The notes under the pieces were generated by a model. It searched no databases, had not been told where the DNA came from, and was given only the letters and a program-made list of their open reading frames with translations. Below, in pieces: positions 1 through 7,634 of a stretch of 35,122 nucleotides of DNA. Positions within the stretch are counted from its first letter, which is position 1. The number at the start of each line of letters is the position of its first letter. Origin of the DNA: Sediminibacterium sp. (GTDB lineage: Bacteria > Bacteroidota > Bacteroidia > Chitinophagales > Chitinophagaceae); the NCBI GenBank assembly GCA_021300455.1, contig JAJTDP010000013.1, forward strand, positions 1 through 35,122, written 5' to 3'. The position numbers and the translations under genes were made by a program.

Positions 1-654
1 CGTCTTATCGATTTCAAAAGAGATAAGAAAAACATGGAAGCTAAAGTGGTTTCTGTTGAGTATGATCCAAACAGAACAGCATTTATCGCATTGGTTCAAT
101 ATACTGATGGTGAGAAAAGATACATTATCTGTCCAAATGGTTTACAAGTAGGTGCAACTGTATCTTCTGGCGACAACGTTGTTCCAGAAATCGGTAACGC
201 ATTACCTATGAAGAGTATCCCATTAGGTACGATGATTCACAATATCGAAATGCAACCTGGTCAAGGTGGTAAATTGGTACGCAGTGCTGGTACATCTGCT
301 CAGTTAGCGAATAAGGAAACTGATTATGCTGTACTTAAAATGCCTTCTGGTGAATTAAGAAAAGTGTTGATCAACTGTTTCGCAACAATTGGTGTGGTAT
401 CTAATAGCGACCACAACTTAGAAACAGCTGGTAAAGCAGGTAGAAACCGTTGGAAAGGCGTACGTCCTCGTGTAAGAGGTGTTGCCATGAACCCAGTGGA
501 TCACCCGATGGGTGGTGGTGAAGGTAGAGCGTCTGGTGGACATCCAAGAAGCAGAAATGGTAAGTATGCTAAAGGAGAGAAAACTAGAACAAGAGGAAAG
601 GGTAGCGACAAGTTGATCATTCAACGTCGTGACGGTAAAAAATTGACAAAATAA
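1..654 (+). CDS. rplB: 50S ribosomal protein L2 (uL2), 5'-truncated by window edge
   Basis: L2 is a primary 23S rRNA-binding protein near the peptidyl-transferase centre, needed for subunit association. The reading frame is open from base 1 ([11 protein letters not shown] precedes the first internal Met), so the gene starts outside the window. About 217 residues are visible of a usual ~275, leaving roughly 57 N-terminal residues missing. The conserved C-terminal segment with [12 protein letters not shown] is clear, followed by the basic tail. The residue after HP in this motif is Met, whereas E. coli has His there; I recall this as normal for Bacteroidota. It is followed by rpsS after 26 bases, the usual S10-operon order. 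Identification is certain. Confidence 0.98.
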   Translation, partial: RLIDFKRDKKNMEAKVVSVEYDPNRTAFIALVQYTDGEKRYIICPNGLQVGATVSSGDNVVPEIGNALPMKSIPLGTMIHNIEMQPGQGGKLVRSAGTSAQLANKETDYAVLKMPSGELRKVLINCFATIGVVSNSDHNLETAGKAGRNRWKGVRPRVRGVAMNPVDHPMGGGEGRASGGHPRSRNGKYAKGEKTRTRGKGSDKLIIQRRDGKKLTK

Positions 655-680
655 TTTAACAATCAAATTAACTCGTTACT

Positions 681-950
681 ATGGGTCGTTCGATTAAAAA
701 AGGTCCTTATATAGATCATAACCTTGAAGAAAAAGTAGAGGGTATGAACGGAGGCAAAACTAAAAAAGGTGTTATCAAAACTTGGAGTCGTAGAAGTACA
801 ATCTCTCCAGAATTTGTAGGACATACTTTTGCAGTGCATAACGGAAATAAATTTATCCCTGTGTATGTTACCGAATTCATGGTAGGACACAAATTGGGTG
901 AATTCTCTCCAACAAGAAACTTCAGAGGTCACGCTGGAACTAAGAAATAA
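681..950 (+). CDS. rpsS: 30S ribosomal protein S19 (uS19)
   Basis: S19 binds the 3' major domain of 16S rRNA in the subunit head, next to S13. The 89-residue length matches the family. The N-terminal [11 protein letters not shown] and the C-terminal [11 protein letters not shown] and [12 protein letters not shown] segments are the standard S19 signatures. The ATG start is preceded by an A/T-rich leader with no Shine-Dalgarno sequence, as for most genes here. It lies between rplB and rplV with 26-base spacers, as in nearly all bacterial S10 operons, so it is surely co-transcribed with them. Nothing unusual is seen. Confidence 0.98.
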   Translation: MGRSIKKGPYIDHNLEEKVEGMNGGKTKKGVIKTWSRRSTISPEFVGHTFAVHNGNKFIPVYVTEFMVGHKLGEFSPTRNFRGHAGTKK

Positions 951-976
951 AAAACTAGTCATAAACACATTAAGAA

Positions 977-1333
977 ATGGAAGCAGTAGCTAAACTAAAC
1001 AATTACCCCACAGGCCCTCGTAAGATGCGTTTGCTTGCAGACGTTATACGTGGCATGGAAGTGGAGAAAGCATTGGCAATTTTGGAGTTCCATCCACAAC
1101 ACAACGCTGTGCCTTTGGCAAAGTTGTTGAAAAGTGCAATTAACAATTGGGAGCAAAAAAATGAAGGCGCAAGCGCGGCAGACAGCAGCTTGGTTGTAAA
1201 AACAGTTTTTGTTGACGGTGGTCGTACGATGAAGCGTATGCGCCCAGCGCCACAAGGCCGTGGATACAGAGTGCGTAAGCGTAGTAACCACGTTACTATG
1301 ATTGTAGATAAGAAATCAGATTTAAAAAACTAA
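977..1333 (+). CDS. rplV: 50S ribosomal protein L22 (uL22)
   Basis: L22 contacts all 23S rRNA domains and its extended beta-hairpin lines the peptide exit tunnel. The 118-residue product has the N-terminal [16 protein letters not shown] segment. It also has the tunnel-hairpin region [22 protein letters not shown] around residues 80-103, the area where macrolide-resistance changes occur in other species. The start ATG follows a short A-rich spacer. It lies between rpsS and rpsC (18 bases to rpsC) in the standard operon order. Codons in this gene use slightly more G/C (GCG, CGC) than neighbouring genes, but not enough to suggest transfer. Confidence 0.98.
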   Translation: MEAVAKLNNYPTGPRKMRLLADVIRGMEVEKALAILEFHPQHNAVPLAKLLKSAINNWEQKNEGASAADSSLVVKTVFVDGGRTMKRMRPAPQGRGYRVRKRSNHVTMIVDKKSDLKN

Positions 1334-1351
1334 ATATTCTAAACCATTACT

Positions 1352-2131
1352 ATGGGTCAGAAAGCAAATCCAATTGGAAACAGATTAGGCATCATCCGCG
1401 GATGGGAAAGCAACTGGTACGGCAGTAAAAAAGATTACGCTACTAAGTTGATCGAAGACCATAAAATCCGTACTTATTTAAATGCGCGTATTATCAAAGG
1501 CGGTATCGCACGTATTGTCATCGAGCGTACTTTAGGTAAGTTGATCGTAACTATTCATACCTCAAAACCAGGTATCATCATCGGAAAAGGTGGTGGAGAA
1601 GTAGACCGTATTAAAGAGGAGTTGAAAAAGTTAACAGGTAAAGATGATGTTCAAATCAACATCTTAGAAATTCGTCGTCCAGAGTTAGATGCAACAATTG
1701 TTGGAGATACTATTGCACGTCAAATTGAAAATCGTATTAACTACAAGCGTGCTATTAAAATGGCTATCGCTTCTACTTTAAGAATGGGTGCAGAAGGTAT
1801 TAAAGTAAAAGTGGGTGGACGTATTGGTGGTGCAGAGATTGCACGTAGTGAAGAAATCAAACAAGGCCGTGTTCCTTTACATACTTTCAGAATGGACATC
1901 GATTATGCCAACGTATACGCTTTAACAGTGTATGGTAAAATCGGTATCAAAGTATGGATTTGTAAAGGCGAGGTTTTAGGAAAACGCGAATTGAATCCAA
2001 ACTTCGTAGGTGGTAAAGAAGGTGGAGAAAGAGCAGATCGTCCAGGTGGAGATCGTCGTGACGATCGCGGTGGATTTGATCGTGGAAATGATCGTCGTCC
2101 AGGTGGCGGTGGTGGAGGAAGAAAAAGATAA
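1352..2131 (+). CDS. rpsC: 30S ribosomal protein S3 (uS3) with Gly/Arg/Asp-rich tail
   Basis: S3 forms part of the mRNA entry channel in the 30S head and contributes to mRNA unwinding. The protein has the N-terminal region starting [14 protein letters not shown], a type II KH domain with the GKGG loop around residues 76-80 ([19 protein letters not shown]), and the C-terminal S3 domain ending near [11 protein letters not shown]. From about residue 220 the last ~40 residues are low-complexity: repeated DRR/DRGG/GGG blocks ending in GGGGGGRKR. This tail makes the protein 259 residues against ~233 in E. coli. Tails of this kind occur in other Bacteroidota S3 proteins and are probably disordered and RNA-binding (inference). 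Confidence 0.98.
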   Translation: MGQKANPIGNRLGIIRGWESNWYGSKKDYATKLIEDHKIRTYLNARIIKGGIARIVIERTLGKLIVTIHTSKPGIIIGKGGGEVDRIKEELKKLTGKDDVQINILEIRRPELDATIVGDTIARQIENRINYKRAIKMAIASTLRMGAEGIKVKVGGRIGGAEIARSEEIKQGRVPLHTFRMDIDYANVYALTVYGKIGIKVWICKGEVLGKRELNPNFVGGKEGGERADRPGGDRRDDRGGFDRGNDRRPGGGGGGRKR

Positions 2132-2163
2132 TTAAATTATAAAAAGAGTATAACAATAACAAT

Positions 2164-2577
2164 ATGTTACAGCCAAAAAGAAGTAAACATAGAAAACAAC
2201 AGAAAGGACGTATTCGCGAAATCGCGAAGCGCGGAGCTTCTATTGCATTTGGTTCTTTTGCACTAAAATCATTAGATCCAATTTGGTTAACCAACAGACA
2301 ATTAGAGTCTGCGCGTCAAGCCATGACACGTGCAATGAAAAGAGAAGGAAATGTATGGATTCGTGTTTTCCCTGATAAGATTATTACGCGTAAGCCTGCA
2401 GAGGTGAGAATGGGTAAAGGTAAGGGTAACCCTGAATTCTGGGCAGCAGTAGTAGAACCAGGACGTATCATCTTTGAAATAGATGGTGTAACTCCTGAAG
2501 TAGCTAAAGAAGCAATGGGTTTAGCGGCTCAAAAATTACCTATCAGAACTAAATTCGTTACAAGAAGAGATTTGTAA
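2164..2577 (+). CDS. rplP: 50S ribosomal protein L16 (uL16)
   Basis: L16 sits in the central protuberance region and helps position tRNA in the A site. The 137-residue protein has the N-terminal [16 protein letters not shown], the central [15 protein letters not shown] and RIFPDK-like ([24 protein letters not shown]) signature, and a usual length. It follows rpsC after 32 bases and precedes rpmC, the conserved S10-operon order. The start ATG has an A-rich leader without a Shine-Dalgarno motif. The [11 protein letters not shown] segment includes the Arg hydroxylated in some bacteria (the Arg before MGKGKG), which is present here. Confidence 0.98.
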   Translation: MLQPKRSKHRKQQKGRIREIAKRGASIAFGSFALKSLDPIWLTNRQLESARQAMTRAMKREGNVWIRVFPDKIITRKPAEVRMGKGKGNPEFWAAVVEPGRIIFEIDGVTPEVAKEAMGLAAQKLPIRTKFVTRRDL

Positions 2578-2620
2578 TATAATAAAGCAACAACAAGTAG
2601 TAAAACAAAAAGTATTTACA

Positions 2621-2833
2621 ATGGCAGACAAAAAATATGATTTTAATAAAGGTTTAAAAGATTTAAACGTTACCGACTTAAAAGCGCGTATCGATGAAGA
2701 TCAATTAAGACTTAAGAAACTAGAGTTCGCTCATGCTATTTCTCCTTTAGAGAATCCAATGAGTATCCGCGGACTTCGTAAAGATATTGCCCGTTTAAAA
2801 ACGGAATTAAAGAAAAAAGAGTTAGGTATCTAA
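2621..2833 (+). CDS. rpmC: 50S ribosomal protein L29 (uL29)
   Basis: L29 is a small helical protein at the exit of the peptide tunnel, near the docking site for trigger factor and SRP. The 70-residue product is mostly two predicted helices, with the family signature region LKKLEFAHAISPLENPMSIRGLRKDIARLKTEL. The length is at the upper end of the normal range (about 60-70). It is placed between rplP and rpsQ as expected. The A-rich 43-base leader contains no Shine-Dalgarno site. There are no anomalies. Confidence 0.97.
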   Translation: MADKKYDFNKGLKDLNVTDLKARIDEDQLRLKKLEFAHAISPLENPMSIRGLRKDIARLKTELKKKELGI

Positions 2834-2872
2834 TTAAAAAAAAGCAGATAAGCTAACCAAAAATTAATAACA

Positions 2873-3130
2873 ATGGTAGAAAGAAATTTACGTAAAATGA
2901 GAATCGGTGTTGTCACTAGCGACAAAATGGATAAAACCATTACAGTAGCTGTGGAAAGAAAAGTAAAGCACCCGATCTATGGAAAGTTCGTGAAAAAAAC
3001 AACTAAGTTCCATGCGCACGATGAAAAACAAGAGTGCACAATTGGTGACATAGTAAAAATCATGGAGACACGTCCATTAAGTAAAACAAAACGTTGGAGA
3101 TTAGTAGAAGTAGTAGAGAAAGCTAAATAA
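2873..3130 (+). CDS. rpsQ: 30S ribosomal protein S17 (uS17)
   Basis: S17 is a primary 16S rRNA-binding OB-fold protein that stabilises the 5' domain. The 85-residue product has the expected beta-strand pattern: [31 protein letters not shown] and then the [24 protein letters not shown] signature. It is in standard position after rpmC and before rplN. A somewhat longer (75 base) spacer follows it. That spacer holds two very small inverted repeats (CCTT/AAGG around 3166-3179 and AGCTT/AAGCT near 3188-3198) of doubtful meaning. Identification is secure. Confidence 0.98.
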   Translation: MVERNLRKMRIGVVTSDKMDKTITVAVERKVKHPIYGKFVKKTTKFHAHDEKQECTIGDIVKIMETRPLSKTKRWRLVEVVEKAK

Positions 3131-3205
3131 ACTAATCCAAAAAGGAAATAAACAGTATTCACCCAACCTTGAAAAAGGAAGGAAAAAAGCTTAAAGCTAA
3201 AAAAA

Positions 3206-3574
3206 ATGATTCAGCAAGAAAGTAGGCTCAATGTAGCTGATAATAGTGGCGCCAAAGAAGTACTTTGTATCAAAGTACTAGGAAATAGCGGGCAAGACTA
3301 TGCAAAAATCGGTGACAAAATAGTTGTTACTGTAAAAGATGCAATTCCTGCAGGCGGTATCAAAAAAGGTACAGTCTCTAAAGCAGTTATTGTACGTACA
3401 AAAAACAAATTACGTCGTAAAGACGGATCTTATATCCGTTTTGATGACAATGCAGTTGTATTATTAAACACTTCAGACGAGCCAAGAGGCACCCGTATTT
3501 TTGGGCCAGTGGCACGTGAATTGCGTGATAAAGGATACATGAAAATTGTTTCATTAGCACCAGAGGTGTTATAA
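3206..3574 (+). CDS. rplN: 50S ribosomal protein L14 (uL14)
   Basis: L14 lies at the subunit interface, forms bridge B8 and is the binding site of the silencing factor RsfS. The 122-residue length matches the family exactly. The N-terminus [19 protein letters not shown] and the [14 protein letters not shown] and [13 protein letters not shown] segments are standard. This gene is the first of the classical spc block. No separate promoter is obvious in the 75-base spacer upstream, so read-through from the S10 block is the simplest view. No oddities are seen. Confidence 0.98.
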   Translation: MIQQESRLNVADNSGAKEVLCIKVLGNSGQDYAKIGDKIVVTVKDAIPAGGIKKGTVSKAVIVRTKNKLRRKDGSYIRFDDNAVVLLNTSDEPRGTRIFGPVARELRDKGYMKIVSLAPEVL

Positions 3575-3587
3575 ATTATAAATAATT

Positions 3588-3926
3588 ATGAGTAACAGAT
3601 TCAAACCCAAATTCAACATCAAGAAAGGCGACACTGTAGTAGTGATTGCTGGTGATGACAAGGACTTGAAAAAGCCTCGCACCGTGTTGGAAGTAATCGT
3701 AGATAAAGGTCGCGTTATTGTGGAAGGAGTTGCTATGGCAACAAAACACACAAAGCCATCTGCGTCTAACACAAAAGGCGGCATCATTAAAGTAGAAGCT
3801 TCTATCAGCATTAGTAATGTAATGTTATGGGATGCAAAAAGCACAGCAGCTACTAAAGTGAAGCGTACAAGAGTAGACGGAAAATTAGTAAGAACTTCAA
3901 AAAAATCAGGGGAGGTAATTAAATAA
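3588..3926 (+). CDS. rplX: 50S ribosomal protein L24 (uL24)
   Basis: L24 is one of the two proteins that initiate 50S assembly. It has an N-terminal KOW motif ([19 protein letters not shown], residues ~8-26), followed by the usual [19 protein letters not shown] region. At 112 residues it is in the normal range. Its stop codon overlaps the rplE start by one base (TAATG). The last codons encode SGEVIK and are written with GGG-GAG-GTA, which creates a GGAGGT Shine-Dalgarno-like site for rplE inside this gene (see the separate entry). Co-translation with rplE is likely. Confidence 0.98.
   Translation: MSNRFKPKFNIKKGDTVVVIAGDDKDLKKPRTVLEVIVDKGRVIVEGVAMATKHTKPSASNTKGGIIKVEASISISNVMLWDAKSTAATKVKRTRVDGKLVRTSKKSGEVIK
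3911..3916 (+). promoter_or_regulatory. Shine-Dalgarno-like site for rplE
   Basis: GGAGGT (within GGGGAGGT from 3909) lies 9 bases before the rplE ATG, inside the 3' end of rplX. None of the other operon genes I examined has a comparable site before its start. The complementarity and spacing are those of a textbook ribosome binding site. Function is inferred. Confidence 0.55.
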
Positions 3927-4501
3927 TGAGCACAGTAAAATATACTCCAAGATTAGCAGACAAGTACACTAAAGAAGTGATACCTGCTTTATCAAAAAAG
4001 TTTGGTTACAAGTCTGTAATGCAAACTCCTAAGTTGGAAAAAATTTGCATCAACCGTGGTGTGAATGGCGCAGTAAATGACAAGAAATTAGTTGACATCG
4101 CATTAGACGAGTTAACAATGATCACTGGTCAGAAAGCTGTTCCAACAATGTCTAAAAAAGATATCTCTAACTTTAAATTACGTAAGGGTATGCCCATCGG
4201 CGCTCGTGTAACTTTAAGAGGAGTGAAAATGTACGAATTCTTAGACCGTTTAGTTTCTGTAGCACTACCTCGTGTACGTGACTTCAAAGGAATTAGCGAT
4301 AAAGCTTTCGATGGTCGTGGCAACTATACTTTAGGTGTTACGGAGCAAATCATTTTCCCTGAAATTGATATCGATAAAGTAAATAAGATCACTGGTTTGG
4401 ATATCACTTTTGTGACATCTGCAGGATCTAACGAAGAAGCATACGAATTATTAAAAGAATTAGGTATGCCTTTCAAGAACAGTAAAAAAGACAATAACTA
4501 A
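3926..4501 (+). CDS. rplE: 50S ribosomal protein L5 (uL5)
   Basis: L5 binds 5S rRNA in the central protuberance and touches P-site tRNA. The 191-residue product has the family signatures [18 protein letters not shown], the [32 protein letters not shown] segment, and the C-terminal [19 protein letters not shown] motif. It begins at an ATG overlapping the rplX stop by one base. It is preceded by the only strong Shine-Dalgarno-like sequence seen before a ribosomal protein gene here, suggesting re-initiation or coupled translation. It is slightly longer than E. coli L5 (179) because of a short charged C-terminal tail. Confidence 0.98.
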   Translation: MSTVKYTPRLADKYTKEVIPALSKKFGYKSVMQTPKLEKICINRGVNGAVNDKKLVDIALDELTMITGQKAVPTMSKKDISNFKLRKGMPIGARVTLRGVKMYEFLDRLVSVALPRVRDFKGISDKAFDGRGNYTLGVTEQIIFPEIDIDKVNKITGLDITFVTSAGSNEEAYELLKELGMPFKNSKKDNN

Positions 4502-4523
4502 AATAACAAGTTAAAAAAGAAAT

Positions 4524-4793
4524 ATGGCAAAAGAATCAATCAAGGCCAGACAAAAGAAGCGTGAAAAAACAGTTAAGAAATTTGCTGAAAAGCGCGCTGC
4601 TTTAAAAGCTGCTGGTGATTATGCAGGTTTAGATAAATTACCTAAAAATGCATCACCTGTTCGTCTAAAAAATCGTTGTCAATTAACGGGTCGTCCTAAA
4701 GGGTATATCCGTTACTTCGGCGTATCAAGGATTGTATTCCGCGATATGGCTTTGAATGGTTTAATTCCAGGTGTTAAAAAAGCAAGCTGGTAA
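4524..4793 (+). CDS. rpsN: 30S ribosomal protein S14 (uS14), zinc-independent type
   Basis: S14 is a late-assembling head protein of the small subunit. The 89-residue form with a long N-terminal extension ([15 protein letters not shown]) and the [27 protein letters not shown] signature is the C-minus type. Only a single Cys of the zinc-ribbon positions remains, so zinc binding is not expected. The short zinc-binding (C+, 61-residue) form is not present in this window. Its placement between rplE and rpsH is the standard spc order. It has no Shine-Dalgarno site, only a run of A residues upstream. Confidence 0.98.
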   Translation: MAKESIKARQKKREKTVKKFAEKRAALKAAGDYAGLDKLPKNASPVRLKNRCQLTGRPKGYIRYFGVSRIVFRDMALNGLIPGVKKASW

Positions 4794-4832
4794 TTTAATA
4801 AACAAAATTTAGAACTGATTTAAAATAGTAAT

Positions 4833-5231
4833 ATGGTAACAGATCCAATAGCAGACTACTTAACAAGAATACGTAACGCCCAAATGGCGCAACACCGTAT
4901 CGTTGAAATTCCTGCTTCCAACTTAAAAAAGCGTATCACTGAAATCTTGTACGATCAAGGGTATATCTTGAAATACAAATTTGAAGATGATACTAAACAA
5001 GGGTTAATTAAAATTGCCTTGAAGTACGATCCATCTACAAAACAGCCAGCGATTCGTTCTTTAGATCGTATCAGTCGTCCAGGTTTGCGTCAATACGCGA
5101 AGCCAGCTGAAATTAAAAGAGTAAGCAATGGTTTAGGTATTGCCATCTTAAGTACTTCAAAAGGAGTATTAACAGATAAGCAAGCAAAAGCGAACAATGT
5201 AGGAGGTGAGGTATTATGTGCTATCTCTTAA
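4833..5231 (+). CDS. rpsH: 30S ribosomal protein S8 (uS8)
   Basis: S8 binds the central domain of 16S rRNA and, in E. coli, also represses its own operon by binding the spc mRNA. The product is 132 residues. It has the N-terminal DPIADYLTRIRNAQ motif and the C-terminal GLGIAILSTSKGVLTDKQAKANNVGGEVLC signature. It is followed by an unusually long (87 base), potentially folded spacer before rplF. Whether S8 autoregulates here cannot be told from the sequence. An AGGAGGT stretch inside its last codons is discussed in the findings. Confidence 0.98.
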   Translation: MVTDPIADYLTRIRNAQMAQHRIVEIPASNLKKRITEILYDQGYILKYKFEDDTKQGLIKIALKYDPSTKQPAIRSLDRISRPGLRQYAKPAEIKRVSNGLGIAILSTSKGVLTDKQAKANNVGGEVLCAIS

Positions 5232-5248
5232 GAAAATAAATTCATTAC

Positions 5249-5298
5249 TTGATTTGTACTTAAGCCTTTAGTCGGGGCTGAAAGCAACCAAGTATCAA
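5249..5298 (+). promoter_or_regulatory. Potential stem-loop in rpsH-rplF spacer
   Basis: TTGA (5249) and TACTT (5257-5261) can pair with AAGTA (5290-5294) and TCAA (5295-5298), leaving a four-base bulge. An inner AGCC/GGCT stem (5263-5266 with 5276-5279) fits inside. It occupies most of the 87-base gap, and no T-run follows, so it is not a terminator. A regulatory or processing role in the spc mRNA is only inferred. Confidence 0.35.
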
Positions 5299-5318
5299 AC
5301 AAAATAAAAAAAACGACT

Positions 5319-5870
5319 ATGTCTAGAATTGGAAAAAAACCTGTAAGTATCCCAAAAGGGGTAACCATCACTGTGGATGGTGCAGTGGTAACAGTAAAAG
5401 GACCTAAAGGAACTTTAACGCAAGAAATTGATCGTGATATCATTATTGAAATCACTGGAGAAGAATTGATTGTTAAGCGTCCAACGGAACAAATTCGTCA
5501 CAGAGCTATGCACGGTTTATACCGTTCTTTAATTAGCAACTTGGTGAAAGGTGTTACAGACGGTTACAAAAAAGACTTAGAATTAGTGGGTGTGGGTTTC
5601 AAAGCCACTAATGCTGGTAATATATTAGATCTTGCTTTAGGATATTCTCACAATATCATTTTTGAAGTACCTAAAGAATTAAAAGTAACTACTACTACAG
5701 AGAAAGGACAAAATCCTAAAATCTTTTTAGAAGGTAGCGACAAACAATTAATTGGACAAGTAGCTGCAAAGATTCGTGGTCTTCGTAAACCAGAACCATA
5801 CAAAGGAAAAGGAGTTCGTTATTCTGATGAGGTGGTAAGAAGAAAAGCAGGTAAAGCAGCTGGTAAATAA
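5319..5870 (+). CDS. rplF: 50S ribosomal protein L6 (uL6)
   Basis: L6 has two similar alpha/beta domains and binds domain VI of 23S rRNA near the sarcin-ricin loop and the factor-binding site. The 183-residue product starts MSRIGKKPVSIPKGVTITV. It contains the VKGPKGTL segment and ends with the signature QVAAKIRGLRKPEPYKGKGVRYSDEVVRRKAGKA. The start is preceded by an A-rich run directly after the folded rpsH-rplF spacer. It is in canonical order before rplR. Identification is certain. Confidence 0.98.
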   Translation: MSRIGKKPVSIPKGVTITVDGAVVTVKGPKGTLTQEIDRDIIIEITGEELIVKRPTEQIRHRAMHGLYRSLISNLVKGVTDGYKKDLELVGVGFKATNAGNILDLALGYSHNIIFEVPKELKVTTTTEKGQNPKIFLEGSDKQLIGQVAAKIRGLRKPEPYKGKGVRYSDEVVRRKAGKAAGK

Positions 5871-5886
5871 ACATTAAAAAATAAAA

Positions 5887-5903
5887 GAGCGGCAGCATCG
5901 CTC
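5887..5903 (+). promoter_or_regulatory. Short hairpin in rplF-rplR spacer
   Basis: GAGCG (5887-5891) is an exact reverse complement of CGCTC (5899-5903) around a seven-base loop. The surrounding spacer is almost purely A/T, so this GC-rich stem stands out. No T-run follows. Its role is unknown; it could be an RNA-stability or protein-binding element. Confidence 0.35.
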
Positions 5904-5920
5904 GACAAAAAATAAATATT

Positions 5921-6271
5921 ATGAGTAAATTAGCTCAAAGACAAAAGATCAGATATAGAATTCGTAAAAAAGTTACGGGTACTGCAGAGAAACCTCGTCT
6001 ATCTGTATTTAGAAGTAACGCCGATATTTATTGTCAATTAATTGATGATATAACAGGTGTAACATTAGCATCTTCTTCTTCAAGAGAAGCAGATATTGCA
6101 GCTCAAAAAGTAGCCAAGATTGAGAAAGCTAAATTAGCTGGTCAAGCAGTTGCTAAAAAAGCAGCAGCGCTTTCAATCACAACATGTGTATTCGACAGAG
6201 GTGGTAATTTATACCACGGTAGAATTAAGGCAGTTGCGGAAGGTGCAAGAGAGGGAGGACTTCAATTTTAA
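5921..6271 (+). CDS. rplR: 50S ribosomal protein L18 (uL18)
   Basis: L18 binds 5S rRNA together with L5 and mediates its attachment to the 50S subunit. The 116-residue protein has the basic N-terminus (RQKIRYRIRKKV), the KPRLSVFRSNADIYCQLIDD signature, and the C-terminal FDRGGNLYHGRIKAVAEGAREGGL motif. Length and order (after rplF, before rpsE) are standard. The leader contains the small GAGCG hairpin described separately, then an A/T-rich run before ATG. There is nothing unusual in the protein. Confidence 0.98.
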   Translation: MSKLAQRQKIRYRIRKKVTGTAEKPRLSVFRSNADIYCQLIDDITGVTLASSSSREADIAAQKVAKIEKAKLAGQAVAKKAAALSITTCVFDRGGNLYHGRIKAVAEGAREGGLQF

Positions 6272-6297
6272 TTTGATAAAAATACTAATAGAAAAAC

Positions 6298-6819
6298 ATG
6301 TCTAAATTAAATGTAAATAAAGTTAAAGCAGGTGGTGATGTAGAACTAAAAGAAAAAGTAGTTTCTATCAACCGCGTAGTTAAAACAACAAAGGGTGGAC
6401 GTACTTTTAGCTTCTCAGCTTTAGTAGTAGTAGGAAACGAAAATGGCGTTGTAGGTCAAGGTCTAGGAAAAGCCAAAGAAGTGCAAGAAGCTATTACAAA
6501 AGGTATTGAAGATGCCAAAAAGAACTTAGTGAAAGTGCCAATCATGCACGGAACAATTCCTCATGAGCAATTAGCAAAAGATGGTGCTGCTAAAGTAATG
6601 ATTAAGCCAGCTGCACACGGAGCCGGTGTAATTGCGGGTGGTAGCATGCGTGCTGTATTAGAGAGCGCAGGTATCACGGATATCTTAGCTAAGAGTTTAG
6701 GTTCTGCGAATCCACATAATGTGGTAAAAGCAACCATCAAAGCTTTAGGTTTATTACGTGAGCCAATTCAAGTGGCTAAAACAAGAAATATCAAATTATC
6801 AAAAGTATTCAACGGATAA
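6298..6819 (+). CDS. rpsE: 30S ribosomal protein S5 (uS5)
   Basis: S5 acts in translational accuracy and lines the mRNA entry channel with S3 and S4. The 173-residue product contains the double-stranded RNA-binding-like N-terminal domain with [20 protein letters not shown] (residues ~27-46). The C-terminal domain has [22 protein letters not shown] and ends in KALGLLREP. It is in standard spc position between rplR and rpmD. The leader is A-rich without a Shine-Dalgarno site. Identification is secure. Confidence 0.98.
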   Translation: MSKLNVNKVKAGGDVELKEKVVSINRVVKTTKGGRTFSFSALVVVGNENGVVGQGLGKAKEVQEAITKGIEDAKKNLVKVPIMHGTIPHEQLAKDGAAKVMIKPAAHGAGVIAGGSMRAVLESAGITDILAKSLGSANPHNVVKATIKALGLLREPIQVAKTRNIKLSKVFNG

Positions 6820-6861
6820 GCTTACTAATAGCTAATTCTTAATACGATTATAAATAATTCA

Positions 6862-7047
6862 ATGATGAAAAAAATAAAAATTACGCAAGTAAAAAGTGGT
6901 ATTGACAGATCAGAGCGTCAAAAGCAAACTTTAATTGCATTGGGTTTAAGAAAGTTAAACGCCACCAAAGAAGTAGAGGCAACTCCACAAATCTTGGGTA
7001 TGGTGAATAAAGTTCTACACTTAGTAAAAGTGGAAGAAATAGCATAA
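6862..7047 (+). CDS. rpmD: 50S ribosomal protein L30 (uL30)
   Basis: L30 is a small 23S rRNA-binding protein, dispensable or absent in some bacteria but present here. The 61-residue product shows the KIKITQVKSGIDRSERQKQTLIALGLRKL signature, with GMVNKVLHLVKVEEI at the C-terminus. Two consecutive ATG codons (6862 and 6865) could serve as start; the second would give the more typical MKKIKITQ N-terminus. It lies between rpsE and rplO as usual. Confidence 0.97.
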   Translation: MMKKIKITQVKSGIDRSERQKQTLIALGLRKLNATKEVEATPQILGMVNKVLHLVKVEEIA

Positions 7048-7077
7048 GCTGTTTCTTTTTTATTTAATAATAAGCGA

Positions 7078-7090
7078 GGGGAGATACCCC
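7078..7090 (+). promoter_or_regulatory. GGGG/CCCC hairpin upstream of rplO
   Basis: Four G residues (7078-7081) and four C residues (7087-7090) flank an AGATA loop in an otherwise A/T-rich spacer, 19 bases before the rplO start. There is no following T-run. It may be an mRNA structure affecting rplO translation. Function is unknown. Confidence 0.35.
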
Positions 7091-7109
7091 GAAAGTAAAA
7101 ATCAAAAAA

Positions 7110-7556
7110 ATGAAATTACACAATTTAAAACCTGCAGAAGGTTCAGTTCACAAAGCAATTAGAATTGGTAGAGGAGAAGCATCTGGTAAGGGTGGTACTT
7201 CAACAAAAGGTAATAAAGGTGGTCAGTCTCGTGCTGGTTACAAAAGCAAAATGGCACACGAAGGTGGTCAAATGCCAATCCAACGTAGAGTTCCAAAGCG
7301 TGGATTTAAGAATATCAACAGAATCGATTACGTAGTATTTAACCTAGGTCAACTAGACCAATTAATCGAAAAATACGGTTTCAAAGAAATTACTCCAGAA
7401 AACTTATACATGAATAGTTTGATAGCACGTACCGACTTGGTAAAAGTGTTAGCGAACGGTGAATTGAAAACAAAGATCAATTTCAGAGTGAACGCAGCTA
7501 GCAAGAAGGCGCAAGAAGCCATTGTTGCAGCAGGCGGAACCATTGAAATTATCTAA
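7110..7556 (+). CDS. rplO: 50S ribosomal protein L15 (uL15)
   Basis: L15 is a late-assembly protein that interacts with many 23S rRNA regions. The 148-residue product has the Gly/Lys-rich N-terminus (RIGRGEASGKGGTSTKGNKGGQSR), the GGQMPIQRRVPKRGFKN segment, and the C-terminal AASKKAQEAIVAAGGTIEII motif. It is preceded by the GGGG/CCCC hairpin and an A-rich run, and followed 78 bases later by secY. Order and length are standard for the spc operon. Confidence 0.98.
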   Translation: MKLHNLKPAEGSVHKAIRIGRGEASGKGGTSTKGNKGGQSRAGYKSKMAHEGGQMPIQRRVPKRGFKNINRIDYVVFNLGQLDQLIEKYGFKEITPENLYMNSLIARTDLVKVLANGELKTKINFRVNAASKKAQEAIVAAGGTIEII

Positions 7557-7634
7557 TATTAATGTATATTCGAGACGTGCAAATGGACTTCTTTTTAATT
7601 TAAAAAGTGCTTTTTGGACAATAATTAAACACTG

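Noticed and set aside
418-666. Minus-strand open frame opposite rplB/rpsS
   Set aside because: It lies antisense to certain ribosomal protein genes, has Ser/Thr-rich low-complexity composition typical of reverse-frame shadows and no recognisable domain.
3160-3200. Small inverted repeats (CCTT/AAGG and AGCTT/AAGCT) upstream of rplN
   Set aside because: Stems of 4-5 bp in an A-rich spacer are expected by chance and have no other support.
5216-5239. Seven-codon frame after AGGAGGT as an annotated gene
   Set aside because: It is too short to support as a gene, and the AGGAGGT is also explained by the conserved S8 residues; kept only as a finding.
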